This document shows positions 10,410-20,095 of a DNA stretch of 64,000 nucleotides, one piece after another. The notes beneath the pieces are model-generated. The model did not search any database. It saw only the letters and a program-made list of their open reading frames with translations, and had not been told where the DNA came from. The translations under genes were made by a program, and so were the position numbers. Source of the DNA: Nemania diffusa (Eukaryota; Ascomycota; Sordariomycetes; Xylariales; Xylariaceae); assembly GCA_038501195.1 (NCBI GenBank), contig JBBPUQ010000003.1, forward strand, positions 2,496,501 through 2,560,500. Reading direction: 5' to 3'. Each line of letters starts with the position of its first letter. Position 1 is the first letter of the stretch.

Positions 10410-12196
10410 ATGCAGACAACCATTCTCGGGCTTTTCACTGCCGGCGTGGCGCTTGTAAGAATTGCGATTCCCTTATGAAGAATGATGTTAACTTATCCAG
10501 GCCGCGTCGGGTGTACAACGCCAGTCTATGCCCCAGCCAGCGCACCCTCCGGTGTACCGCGCAGCGTCATCGAATTTCACGGGCTCGTCGGTTCCTTCCA
10601 ACAAGACAGAGGGAGCCCTTGTGACCGATGGTATCTCAAGTTGCGGGGACACTTGGATGGCAATCCCTGACATTGAAATCGGAGGTGGCACTGATATACG
10701 AACTAGTTTCACCACGGCTGTGAACAAGTTCTGTAACTTGGCCGCCGGACAGACCGTCAAGAGCCAAGATTACTTGTCTATGGCCACCGAGGTTTTTCTA
10801 AATGACGGGATGAATCCCATGGTTTATGGGCTCTTGGGTTATGTGTATTGTGAGCAACGACAAGTTTTCGTCTTTTCATCAAACTGCTAATATTGAGTAG
10901 TCGAGATCCATAACAAACTAAGCACAACTCATACCGTCGATGGTTAGTCGACCAATCTTCTAGTTGCCGCTTGGACTCACAATGAATAGCTGCATCCTGC
11001 AAGACATACCTCTCAACGCTCTCCGCGTCAGGCGGTCAATGCTTCGGCACTACGAACATGGACACCAAAGGAGGAACGTATCAAGTCGGAACGAACGGAG
11101 TTAGTTATCACGCGCTCGCAAACCCCGTTCCGCCTCAGCAGGATGCGCTTAACAAGCTCCTCGCGACCACGGTGCTATCAGCCCAAAGCGTCAACAAAGG
11201 ATCCGGGCCTCCACTCAACCCATGGCCGTTGGATTCACTCAACAGTGTCCTTCCTGTTTCGTGCCATAGTCACAACGACTACGAGCAGAACATCCCAGTG
11301 TTCGAGGCCTTGAGCGCCGGTTGCATTAGCATGGAGGCCGACGTCTGGCTCTTCAACGGAGATGTGATCATCGGGCATCTTCTCCCCACGCTTGGGCGGA
11401 CGTTGCGGGCGCAGTATGTCAATCCCCTCCTGGCAATTCTCAATCACAACGGAGGCTCCGCCTATAAAAGCCGACCAGATCAGACGCTTGTTCTGCTCGT
11501 GGACTTCAAGACTAGCGACACGGGCACACTAGACGCTGTCGTCACGGCACTAGACCCTCTCCGCCAGGCGGGATATCTGAGTAGACTGGAGAATGGCGTA
11601 CTTGTTAAGAAAGCAATCACCGTCGTCGCTAGCGGCAGCGCACCATTCGATCGAATCTGTAAGCAAAATTTCCGTAGTCACTTACCATTTTTTCAACAGA
11701 TCTCAGTGTGCAAATATCTCCTTCCGGGCCCAAATCGTGTCTTACAAGCTTCTCCCCATTTGAAAACACGCATCAGTTGCACTGAAGATGGCGATAACTG
11801 ACCCCGAGTGTTGCAGCCACCGGCGACGGTGTACCAGACCGCGACATCTTCTACGATGCGAACCTAGGCGCCTTGAGCGGCAGCAGCTATACGTCGCAGA
11901 ACTCTTACGTCGCGTCGGCCGACTTCCAGGACGTCATTGGACAAGCGAGCACAGCGACCTTGACTGCAGCTCAGATGACGACGATCACCACTCAGGTCGG
12001 TCAAGCACATGCCAAAGGGCTAGTAGCTCGATACTGTGAGTTTTGAACGCACCCCTTTTGTCTTATAGGTGTCTTAACATGAGTCATAGGGAACTTGCCA
12101 GGCGAATACCTGTGGGAGTCGCTGAAAGCGCTGGGTGTTGATTTGCTTAATGCCGACGATTTATCCAACACTGCTAGACTACCACGGATTCAGTAG
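10410..12196 (+). CDS. apparent fusion: secreted Cys domain + AIM6-like (PLC/GDPD-fold) domain
   Basis: Six exons splice into one 476-residue frame: 10410–10454, 10501–10849, 10901–10942, 10990–11658, 11817–12035 and 12090–12196. All introns are GT–AG and every phase closes. Residues 1–19 are a signal peptide. Residues of about 20–195 form a secreted domain with cysteines near 63, 93, 149 and 163; it resembles, loosely and from memory, small secreted fungal proteins. From about residue 230 the sequence is the AIM6 family (altered inheritance of mitochondria 6; phosphodiesterase-like TIM barrel), with HSHNDY (238–243), SMEADVW (E261, D263) and LVLLVDFKT. No stop or splice boundary separates the halves; the join is inside exon 4 at about residues 190–230. 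The family fold is known, the substrate is not. The fusion may be genuine or the result of a deletion between two neighbours. Confidence 0.75.
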
Positions 12197-13326
12197 TCTC
12201 GGTACCGAATGATGGGAGCACGACGATATACAGTGGGAGTGTAGATGTTTTCACGGGCTGATTGGATATAATTCTGCGGATACCCTGGTTATATTGGAAC
12301 ATATGCGTACATGTATCATAATTTTTGTGCAGAATGCTTATAACTTAAGGAGGAGTATATAGACACATGTACATATATGTAAGGACTATCTAGATTAGTT
12401 ACATAGTTACCGCTCGCTACCTCAATATATAGCATCGATTTACCATACCCATATAAGGTATCTACACCTATCTAGCCGAGTAGGAAGTAGGTACCTAAAG
12501 TACCTAACCTAGGTAACGTATACGGGATCTACTTATCTACTAGGTATCTCGATAGGACCTGGCGGCTGATTCGTCTTTTGTCTAGAGTAGTTATGCCTTA
12601 GTGCACATGTACATCTTAGGAGTCGACAGCTGAAATTATTGATCACCCGCAGACCACACATGGATTCAAACATCCAACCCAAAGAAAAGAGCTCTTCATC
12701 ATGTGTTGATTGGTGATGCTGAAAGGGGGCTGATAAACTATGATATGCAGACCACAGAACGTACCAACCGCTGCCGATTATAGTGCATCGGGAGCTAAAA
12801 CAGATTAGGACAAGTTGCGGAGGCTTTACAGAATACCCGATAACTTAACAGAGTTAGGTAGGTCGATTATTAAGAAAAAGGCGAAGGGATCTAATGAATA
12901 TGTAATCGTCAGTAATGGTTTTTTTCTTTCTTTCGTCTCCAGACATTTCGGACAAGTTGCGTCAATATTTCAATTAGTAATTGGGCTAATAATCGCGCAG
13001 CAATTGCCCCGGCTCTATCGCCATCTCCCTTTCTAGGGTTGGGCATAGCTGAACTGCGTCTATTTTCACCGGGTCTTGTGTTTTTTTTTTGCTTCTTCTG
13101 GTTGGCAAAGGTAGTGGATACTAAGACCGGCAGGGCCGTGAGTGCGACGCTGGCTGAGCCGAGATAAGAAGGAGTTACATGCCACCTATCTTAGAAGTCG
13201 GGCCCAGACGACGGAGAATCAAGAAGACGTGAGTAGATTCGGGCAGCCAAAGTATTTTGGTAGTCTGCCTATCTAGACATCTGTCTATCTACCTCACTTT
13301 CCACTTGTTTTCGCCTACAGAGTACG
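12197..13326. other. intergenic with TAGGTA/TACCTA motif cluster
   Basis: No gene seen. A dense run of TAGGTA/TACCTA words lies at about 12480–12550. A frame at 12815–13036 has no motif. The last few hundred bases include a T-rich tract at 13080 and presumably the permease promoter. Confidence 0.45.
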
Positions 13327-14820
13327 ATGGCGGCCTCGTCGTCGCAAGCACCACAGCCGTCCACGGCGAAGGCATCCGAGGCAAAATGGGGTGGCTCTCC
13401 TCCCGCCGTTGACGTGGCGCCCTTAGAAGACAATGGCAGCGGCGACGTCACGGACATCGAGGCGGACGGCGCGCTCGAGCGCCGTCTGCGCCTCAAGATC
13501 GACCTGCGCCTGTGCACCATCGCGGGCATCCTGTGCTCGCTGAACCTGCTCGACTCGGGCGTCATCAGCTCGGCGGCGGTGACGTCGCTGCCGGCGGACC
13601 TGGGGCTCACGGGCAACCGGTTCAGCATCGCCATCTTCGTCTTCACCATCAGCTCGATCGCGTTCCAGCTGCCGTCGACGCTGGCGGTGCGCACGTTCGG
13701 CCCGCGGCTGTGGTTCTCCTTCATCACCTTCGCGTTCGGCGTCACCACCATGGCCACGGCCTTCATCCGCACGTGGCAGCAGATGATCGCGCTGCGCGTG
13801 CTGCTGGGCGCCACCATGAGCGGCATCTACCCGGGGCTCACGTACCTCATCTCGACGTGGTACCCGCGCCGCGAGCAGCAGACGCGCTTCGCCTTCCTGC
13901 AGGTCGGCGAGGTCGTCATCCTCGCCACCGGCGGCATCGTCAACTTCGGGCTCAACCAGCTCGACGGCCGCGGCGGCCTCGCCGGCTGGCGCTACATGTT
14001 CCTCGTGCAGGGCCTCATCTCCATCGTCATCGGCCTCGCCACGTACTTCTGGATGGTCGACTTCCCCGAGAACGCCCACCGCTCCTTCTGGTTCCTGACC
14101 GCCGCCGAGCAGGAGCTGGCCGTGGCCCGCATCAACGCCGACCGCAAGGACGTCGAGCTCGAGGACTTCGCTTGGTCCAAGGTCTTCGTGCATGCCAAGG
14201 ACCCTAAGATCTACGGCTTCGCTGTCATGTTCTTCCTGCTCAACCTCGTGTCGACCTCCCTATCATATTTCCTGCCCAGTATCCTGCAGAGCGGCCTCGG
14301 CTTCAGCGAAAACGAGGCGATTCTTCTCAATGCGCCACCGTACTACTATGCCGTGATCCCGGTGCTACTTTCGTCTATTGTCGGAGATAAGTTCCGCCTC
14401 AGGGGGCCGGTCATCGTTTTCAACTGTATTACGTTGGTTATCGGCTTTAGCTTGCTTGGGTTTGCCAAGCAAAACGCAGTCCGGTATCTTGGGACGTTCC
14501 TTGCGACCGGTGCCTACGTTTCGAATTGGGCGGCCTTGTCAGCGTACCAGGCGAATAACATCACGGGGCAGTGGAAGCGCGCTTTCACAGCGGCCACTGT
14601 GACGGCTTTAAATGGAGCTGGTGGCATCGCCGGCAGCTTCATTGTCCGATACCAGGAGGCACCGAGGTATCCTACTGCGATATGGGTCTCGATCGGATCA
14701 CACATCTTGATGATAGCTATTGTAGCAATCTTCTCGGTGCATTTCCACTTTGCCAACAAGTTGGCTGCCAGCGGCAAGATAATACTCGAGGGAGTAGAAG
14801 GGTTTCGGTATACTTTGTAG
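13327..14820 (+). CDS. MFS permease, anion:cation symporter (Dal5/Tna1-like) type
   Basis: An intronless frame encodes 497 residues from ATG 13327. A polar N-terminus of about 60 residues precedes about 12 hydrophobic helices, split 6+6 by a charged loop near residues 245–290. Motifs typical of the anion:cation symporter group include the first-helix region LCSLNLLDSGVISSA and the helix 4–5 stretch GATMSGIYPGLTYLISTWYPRREQQTR. Fungal relatives carry allantoate, nicotinate, biotin or other organic anions; the substrate here is unknown. The first ~290 codons end almost always in G or C, whereas the last ~170 do not. It converges on the ferric-reductase gene, with about 200 bp between stops. Confidence 0.85.
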   Translation: MAASSSQAPQPSTAKASEAKWGGSPPAVDVAPLEDNGSGDVTDIEADGALERRLRLKIDLRLCTIAGILCSLNLLDSGVISSAAVTSLPADLGLTGNRFSIAIFVFTISSIAFQLPSTLAVRTFGPRLWFSFITFAFGVTTMATAFIRTWQQMIALRVLLGATMSGIYPGLTYLISTWYPRREQQTRFAFLQVGEVVILATGGIVNFGLNQLDGRGGLAGWRYMFLVQGLISIVIGLATYFWMVDFPENAHRSFWFLTAAEQELAVARINADRKDVELEDFAWSKVFVHAKDPKIYGFAVMFFLLNLVSTSLSYFLPSILQSGLGFSENEAILLNAPPYYYAVIPVLLSSIVGDKFRLRGPVIVFNCITLVIGFSLLGFAKQNAVRYLGTFLATGAYVSNWAALSAYQANNITGQWKRAFTAATVTALNGAGGIAGSFIVRYQEAPRYPTAIWVSIGSHILMIAIVAIFSVHFHFANKLAASGKIILEGVEGFRYTL

Positions 14821-15021
14821 ATCATGTTAAATAAATCCATAGACCAATACAAATTCGTCATATTACTATATCTATGTTCTGGCTTCTTATTTCTTATTTC
14901 TATCGATATACCAGAATGTGATACGCCAGTAATGCAACGCTTCCCAGCCTTGAATATCCGAACAACATATCGGTCGAGTTTATGCAATTTAGTCGACAGG
15001 TTATTCGCCAATTCTCAGACC

Positions 15022-16959
15022 TCACCAGCCAAATTTCTCTACGCGAAGACCGATGTCTACCCCAGATCGGACTTCTCGCGCGCAGGCGTTTCTAACGGCC
15101 CTATTAAGCCCATCAGGACCCGACACTACTACACCGACGCCGGCTAGAGAGGTGCTAGCAACCTCCGCGATGTAGTTAGCAACGTCAGGCCTGCCTACCT
15201 CGACTGTAGGTTGAGGGATGGTAATGTAAACACCAGCCTGACGCAGTTCAGCCAATCGGTGTTCTGGTACCCATGACCGCTGGGCTCGAGAATGAATGAT
15301 CCACATGAGGTGAATATTCCTCTTCCCCGGATGTGTTATTGCCAGATCCCAAAGTAAGGGGAAGACAACGGCTATACCGGACCCGCCGGCGATGAGCACA
15401 GCTGACTTGCTCGCTCGAAGTGTATCGAGGGGATCCTGCGACCCGTAAGGCCCGTCTATCCTAATAGAAACTGTAGAATGCAATTGGGCGTGGCTGAGAA
15501 GCTCTAATGTAAACCCAGAATATGCTCGGATCAAGAGATTTAAGCAAGCATGTGCCGGCACGTCCCCCCGGCTCGGAGCCGCCGATGCTATCGTGAAAGG
15601 ATGCGCCTGTAAAGTATTGTACCCGCCAAGACTAGGGATAGATATGAAGATATGGTCGGCAGGACGCCATCCATACAGAATGTTTTTCCGGCTAAAGCGC
15701 TGCCAAAACGTCCCCCGCGCTTCCACTTGGGGTAAATCCCAATCAGCTGAGAGCAGCACGGTATCGCCGTCTTCAAGAACTTTGATGCCGGCAGTAACAG
15801 TGGCCGACTTCAACCCTATCCTCCACAGAATCCGGTCCGAAATGAAAATCGCCAGCGACGCGAGAACGTAAGGCCGACTCGTGTAGAAGTGCAGCCAGAG
15901 AAAGGAGAGCGCGGCGATCTGCAGAAGGACGTGAGAAGCGAGAAACAACTCATACCACCTCTGCCGGAAACTCGCAAGCGAAGTGAAGTAGAGCAGTTCA
16001 TACGACACAAACGCGCCTATGCCTAGGAGGACTAGGGGGTGTGTAAAATAGTGCCAGAGGCTTTCCGTAGCTAGCCATTCGGGCTCGAGGAATAGCCTCC
16101 AGTACACCATGGCCGCGAAGTGGACGAGGGCCTCGAAGCACATGACTTCGCCTACTCGGCGATGATAGATGTTGAGAGCCTCGTAGGAGCGGCCCGTGAG
16201 CCGCTTCAAGGGTTGGTTCTTGGCTGCGAGAAGATACAGAAGGGGTAGATTGACTACGAATGCAAATCCTGCGCGGTCGGCAAACGCGAAAAAATGCCTC
16301 GACTCGAACGGAAGCTTAAAGAGGTGGAAGAAGATATTGAGGCCGAAGTACGCGATCACGAACAGCGATGTCCCATTTGAAGGAAGGGTCCGGTTGATGA
16401 ATGGGATCGGGGGTGGCTGATACATCAGCCATGAACGGGCGACAGCTAACATGCCGGGTTTCGATCGACTTGAACGTGGCCAGCCAACCGCAAGCAGCGG
16501 CTGGCGCTCCGGATCAAGATCATCATATTTGGGATAGGTGGTTTGCAACGACAGCGAGCCCTCTAGTGTGCTACTGGAAGACGAGGAAGAGGATTCGGCG
16601 TTGTTTCCGCCGTTCTCGGCTGCTTCGGGAGCCGAATGGCCGCCATCGCTACCAACATCTCCCTCGATGGCTCTCCATTTCCGACGTTCTACACTGCGTT
16701 GATAAAAATGGGATATGGTAAAAATGAATAAAATTAGGAGAAGAACCAAATTGTACGAGGCGACGATAACGCGGCCATCGAGAATGTATTGGATCAACTC
16801 CCGCAAGTATTCTAGGTTCTCTGGGTCATCCAAAGGCGAGTCGGCAGCTGTTGTTGTTGATGTGACTTGGAGGGGAGACGCAAGCTGAGAGACGCTGAGA
16901 CTTTGACGAAAGATATCGAGTGCCGATTCTCTGCCGCCGGTGCTGCTCCCTGGCATCAT
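15022..16959 (-). CDS. ferric-reductase-like transmembrane oxidoreductase
   Basis: One 645-residue frame starts at ATG 16959. A membrane segment at about 70–88 is followed by an acidic, serine-rich loop, then a ferric-reductase transmembrane block. Two helices carry paired histidines (around HRRVGEVMCFEALVHF and SHVLLQIAALSFLWLH), as expected for two haems. The cytosolic half has the FAD motif HPFT at about 451 and the NAD(P)-binding GGSGI at about 521, ending VEKFGW. Such proteins move electrons from NADPH across the membrane to iron or copper chelates; some relatives act in other redox roles. There is no sign of EF-hands, so a Nox-type oxidase is less likely. Length fits the family. Confidence 0.85.
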   Translation of the reverse strand: MMPGSSTGGRESALDIFRQSLSVSQLASPLQVTSTTTAADSPLDDPENLEYLRELIQYILDGRVIVASYNLVLLLILFIFTISHFYQRSVERRKWRAIEGDVGSDGGHSAPEAAENGGNNAESSSSSSSSTLEGSLSLQTTYPKYDDLDPERQPLLAVGWPRSSRSKPGMLAVARSWLMYQPPPIPFINRTLPSNGTSLFVIAYFGLNIFFHLFKLPFESRHFFAFADRAGFAFVVNLPLLYLLAAKNQPLKRLTGRSYEALNIYHRRVGEVMCFEALVHFAAMVYWRLFLEPEWLATESLWHYFTHPLVLLGIGAFVSYELLYFTSLASFRQRWYELFLASHVLLQIAALSFLWLHFYTSRPYVLASLAIFISDRILWRIGLKSATVTAGIKVLEDGDTVLLSADWDLPQVEARGTFWQRFSRKNILYGWRPADHIFISIPSLGGYNTLQAHPFTIASAAPSRGDVPAHACLNLLIRAYSGFTLELLSHAQLHSTVSIRIDGPYGSQDPLDTLRASKSAVLIAGGSGIAVVFPLLWDLAITHPGKRNIHLMWIIHSRAQRSWVPEHRLAELRQAGVYITIPQPTVEVGRPDVANYIAEVASTSLAGVGVVVSGPDGLNRAVRNACAREVRSGVDIGLRVEKFGW

Positions 16960-17445
16960 TGCGACATGACAGACGACGAACCACCTCGTCTATCTACCTA
17001 CTTTCAAGACACTAAAGGAAGAAGTATTCGTGCTACCTGCTCCAGGTATCCGAGGATCTTATCAGATTGATAATGCAGAGAGTGGAGCGTCTCATCGTGG
17101 CGCCAAGCACGTTAGCGCACCCAGTAGCGTAGTTGTGCACTACCTACCTAACTATACCGATCTCGCTGTGCATACATCTCTCGTTACCTACCACTCAGTA
17201 TCTACCATGTGGTCAGATCACGGGGCGGTGCGTAATCCCATGCGCATCTAGGTATCTAAATGCCTTAGGTACCTAAGGTTTAATCTTGATGGATTAGTTA
17301 CCTTACTTAGGTACCTAACCTGCCTTGGATTTAGGGCTAGATAATTAGACGACCTCAGTACCTGAACCTATCTGGTAGTCTAGGTGGGATAAGCTAGACA
17401 ACAACTACCTAAGATATAGGTACTTGCGCGCTGAAATTAGGGGAC
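16960..17445. promoter_or_regulatory. divergent intergenic region rich in TAGGTA words
   Basis: These 486 bp separate the ferric-reductase-like gene (minus) from the DUF218 gene (plus). Several TAGGTA/TACCTA words and palindromic GGTACC cores crowd 17240–17430, immediately before the plus-strand start. No coding potential was seen. Confidence 0.4.
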
Positions 17446-18117
17446 ATGTCAGCAGAACAGGCAGCTGTGCCAGACGACGTACAGCAGGATGCTGAGACGC
17501 TATATGAATACCATCAGCTGCACACACAAATCGATAAAAGGGCAGATGCCATCTTCTGCCTGTGCAGTCTCGACACGCGAGTGGCCGAGCGAGCCGCTCA
17601 ATTATTTCTCGACGGTTACGGCGACTACCTCATCTTCTCTGGGGGATCCGGCAAGCTCACGCGCGGCCGCTTCGATAAGCCCGAAGCAGAGGTCTTCGCA
17701 GACATCGCCCGTCGATTGGGCGTCGCCGAAACGAAGCTCATAGTCGAGCCTCACTCGACTAACACGGGCGAGAACGTCCGTTATACGTACGCTCTCCTCC
17801 AAGAAAAGCAGCTATCTCTACGCTCGTTTATCCTCGTTCAAAAACCCTACATGGAGCGCCGGACGTATGCGACATTCAAAAAGCAGTGGCCCGACCCAAC
17901 TGCAGAGATCCTGGTGACATCGCCCAAGCTGGGCTGGCAAGACTATCCAAACAACGACAATCCGGTAGATCTAGTCATCAATATCGCGGTCGGCGACCTA
18001 GTGCGAATCCAAGAGTACCCAGCTAAGGGTTTCCAGATCCCGCAGGATATTCCGCACGCAGTATGGGCAGCAGCGCAACGACTAATTCAGAAAGGATATA
18101 GCAGCCATTTACCATAG
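17446..18117 (+). CDS. DUF218 (YdcF/ElyC-like) domain protein
   Basis: An intronless frame of 223 residues starts at ATG 17446. Residues of about 30–190 match the DUF218 pattern: a hydrophobic strand DAIFCLCSLD, then AERAAQLFLDGYGDYLIFSGGSG, EAEVFADIARRLGV, the conserved STNTGENV and a strand FILVQKPYMERRTYATFKK. Bacterial members are linked to envelope metabolism; YdcF binds S-adenosylmethionine in structural work. The function in fungi is not established. No signal peptide or membrane helix is present. Its stop is about 55 bp from the stop of the converging monooxygenase gene, so the 3' UTRs probably overlap. Confidence 0.8.
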   Translation: MSAEQAAVPDDVQQDAETLYEYHQLHTQIDKRADAIFCLCSLDTRVAERAAQLFLDGYGDYLIFSGGSGKLTRGRFDKPEAEVFADIARRLGVAETKLIVEPHSTNTGENVRYTYALLQEKQLSLRSFILVQKPYMERRTYATFKKQWPDPTAEILVTSPKLGWQDYPNNDNPVDLVINIAVGDLVRIQEYPAKGFQIPQDIPHAVWAAAQRLIQKGYSSHLP

Positions 18118-18172
18118 TCTATGATTTACCTTTTTCTTCTCTAGCTTGCGCAAGTATTTTCTACCTTTATGT

Positions 18173-20095
18173 CTACTTGTCTTTATGAATGCTCCTCTCT
18201 TGTTCGAAAGACTTGAATCTGTTGATCGTCTCAGCCATTACATCAACGCGCCACATGAACTCGCGGGATTGTCTATCGTTCCATTGGTCTGGGTTTGCAC
18301 CCACGCCTCGAACCGCAGCCCGAATAGACTCGTCCCTTTTTCTTTGCTCTTCTCCCTCTTGTAGATGCAAGGCATTGCCGGTCTTAGTTGCACTAGCCTG
18401 GATCTGCTCGCTACGAGCTTTCCTAACGGACTCGTACAGCGCAAGGGCTAATTCAATATCGTCCGTGCAGGTGAAAGCCATGGCCAAAACTCCGGCATCT
18501 TCTAGCGCATTTGATGCACCTTGTGCGACATATGGAAGCATATAATCTAAAACGACCAGGTATTAGTGCTTTGGATCTAAGGTAATGGTCTGTGCTATCT
18601 TGGGAGTATGAGATGTTAAAGGGTAACTAAACAAAATTAGGAGGAACTTACGGCACGCATCACCAGCAAGGGCTATTTTCCCCTTGACCCATTTCGGTAG
18701 AGGAGGCATGTTGTTCATGGGAGTTTCCATGACCTCAGAATCAGGTACATGGCTGATCAAGGCCCGAACGATCGGAGACCACCCACGATAGTATTCCAAG
18801 ATCTCCTCTTTTTTTCCTCTTGCTGACCAAGATGTTCTTCCTGATTTCTTGCCGTCGGCTTTGTGAATAAGAACCACATTATATAGTGTGTTTTTCCTCA
18901 GGGGATAGGCCATGATGTGACCGCCAGGTCCCATATACCGCATACCGTGGTTCTTCCCGAGAAGACTCATCACTGTTGCATCGTGTTTGACCAGTTCCAT
19001 AGGCAGCACGAATCGATATGCTGATTCCCCATTCGGAACGAGCTGGTCGACGTAACCACTCGCCACAGCCATCCGCTTTCTTACAATCGAGTTCATTCCA
19101 TCAGCCGCTAGGATCAAGTCCGCCGACATCCAAACATATCCCCCAGGATGACGCACATGAATTCGACTATAAGGCGTTGTTAGTTTTTTCTTCTCTCCTT
19201 CATCGAGTGCTTGTCTCGAATAATTTCCTAAAGCGGTAGTCATTCAGAGGCGCACAATGGTGAAGGTCATCAAGCATAAGATATGGAACCACGTACTACA
19301 TACTAATCAGTCATCCTTCTATACGAGAAGTAGCCCTTAGAATTCGGCAAAGGTATAGGAAACCACATGAGGCGGGAAGATGATTGCTTACCGGCAAGAA
19401 GTCCTGGTCGGTATCAACTACCTCGTGGTCTTCTAAGATTTCGCATCCACATTCAACCGCTGCATTTAGGAGGACGCGTTGTAAGTCAGCTCTGTGAATG
19501 ACCGCAAGTGGTGCGCCGAACTGTTCCTCGACTCCTAGTCCCAGCGGGACAGAACCCAATTCCTCATCATCCTTCCACCGTCTAAGTCAGGTTAGTAGGC
19601 CTACTTCTTAAAAAATGGAGGTGGCGAGCAAATTCATGAGCCCTGCCATGTATGACTGCTTACCTTAAGCTGTTTCGCTCTAGCACAACAGCATGTTTCA
19701 TAGTTTCGTCAAGCACACCGAACCTCCGTAGTATTCGGGCAGCATTTGGAGCAAGCTGGATCCCGGCCCCGACCTCAGTGATCTCCTTTCTCTTTTCCAA
19801 GATTCCTTTAGCACTCATTAGCCAGAATCCTTCCTGGGAGAAATACATAAGAGAAGCCGCAGAACTACGTTGTAACTGCAAGACGTAGGTCTAGCTAAAA
19901 CCAGAGTTTTCGCTGCCTCTCTCCCTCTCCCTCTCGACGACCGTACCATGAAGGATACTCACGAACATCGTGCCCTGTCTTCCGCATCAACAACCCCAAT
20001 CCTAACCCGCCAATACCCGCTCCGATCACAATAATCGAGAGCGGCCTCACCGCTCGTCTTTGCGAGAAGACTGAATCGTCAATTTGTGTCTCCAT
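18173..20095 (-). CDS. FAD-dependent aromatic-ring monooxygenase (salicylate hydroxylase-like)
   Basis: The multi-exon gene starts at ATG 20095 (an alternative ATG is at 20137). Exon 1 is 19963–20095 with GAGIGG. A 157-nt intron precedes exon 2 (19664–19805), which gives ILEKRKEITEVGAGIQ and PNAARILRRFG. Exon 3 is 19392–19581. An intron of about 180 nt follows with uncertain acceptor. The next exon has SADLILAADGMNSIVRKR (DG motif) and GKIALAGDAC, splicing to MLPYVAQGASNALEDAGVL. Together these are the GxGxxG, DG and GD motifs of class A flavin monooxygenases, which hydroxylate aromatic or polyketide-like substrates with NAD(P)H and O2. The frame appears intact, about 420 residues. It could be primary catabolism or a tailoring enzyme of the polyketide locus about 11 kb away. 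Confidence 0.82.

Noticed and set aside
11788..12039. Plus-strand frame of 83 residues
   Set aside because: It is a shadow of exon 5 of the AIM6 fusion gene, whose proper frame gives VPDRDIFYDANLG and splices cleanly on both sides.
13423..14207. Long overlapping frames on both strands inside the MFS gene (256 and 231 residues)
   Set aside because: They arise from the very GC-rich, G/C-ending codons of the permease. Their products are low-complexity Arg/His/Ala or Asp/Glu/Val strings, while the true frame has clear membrane helices.
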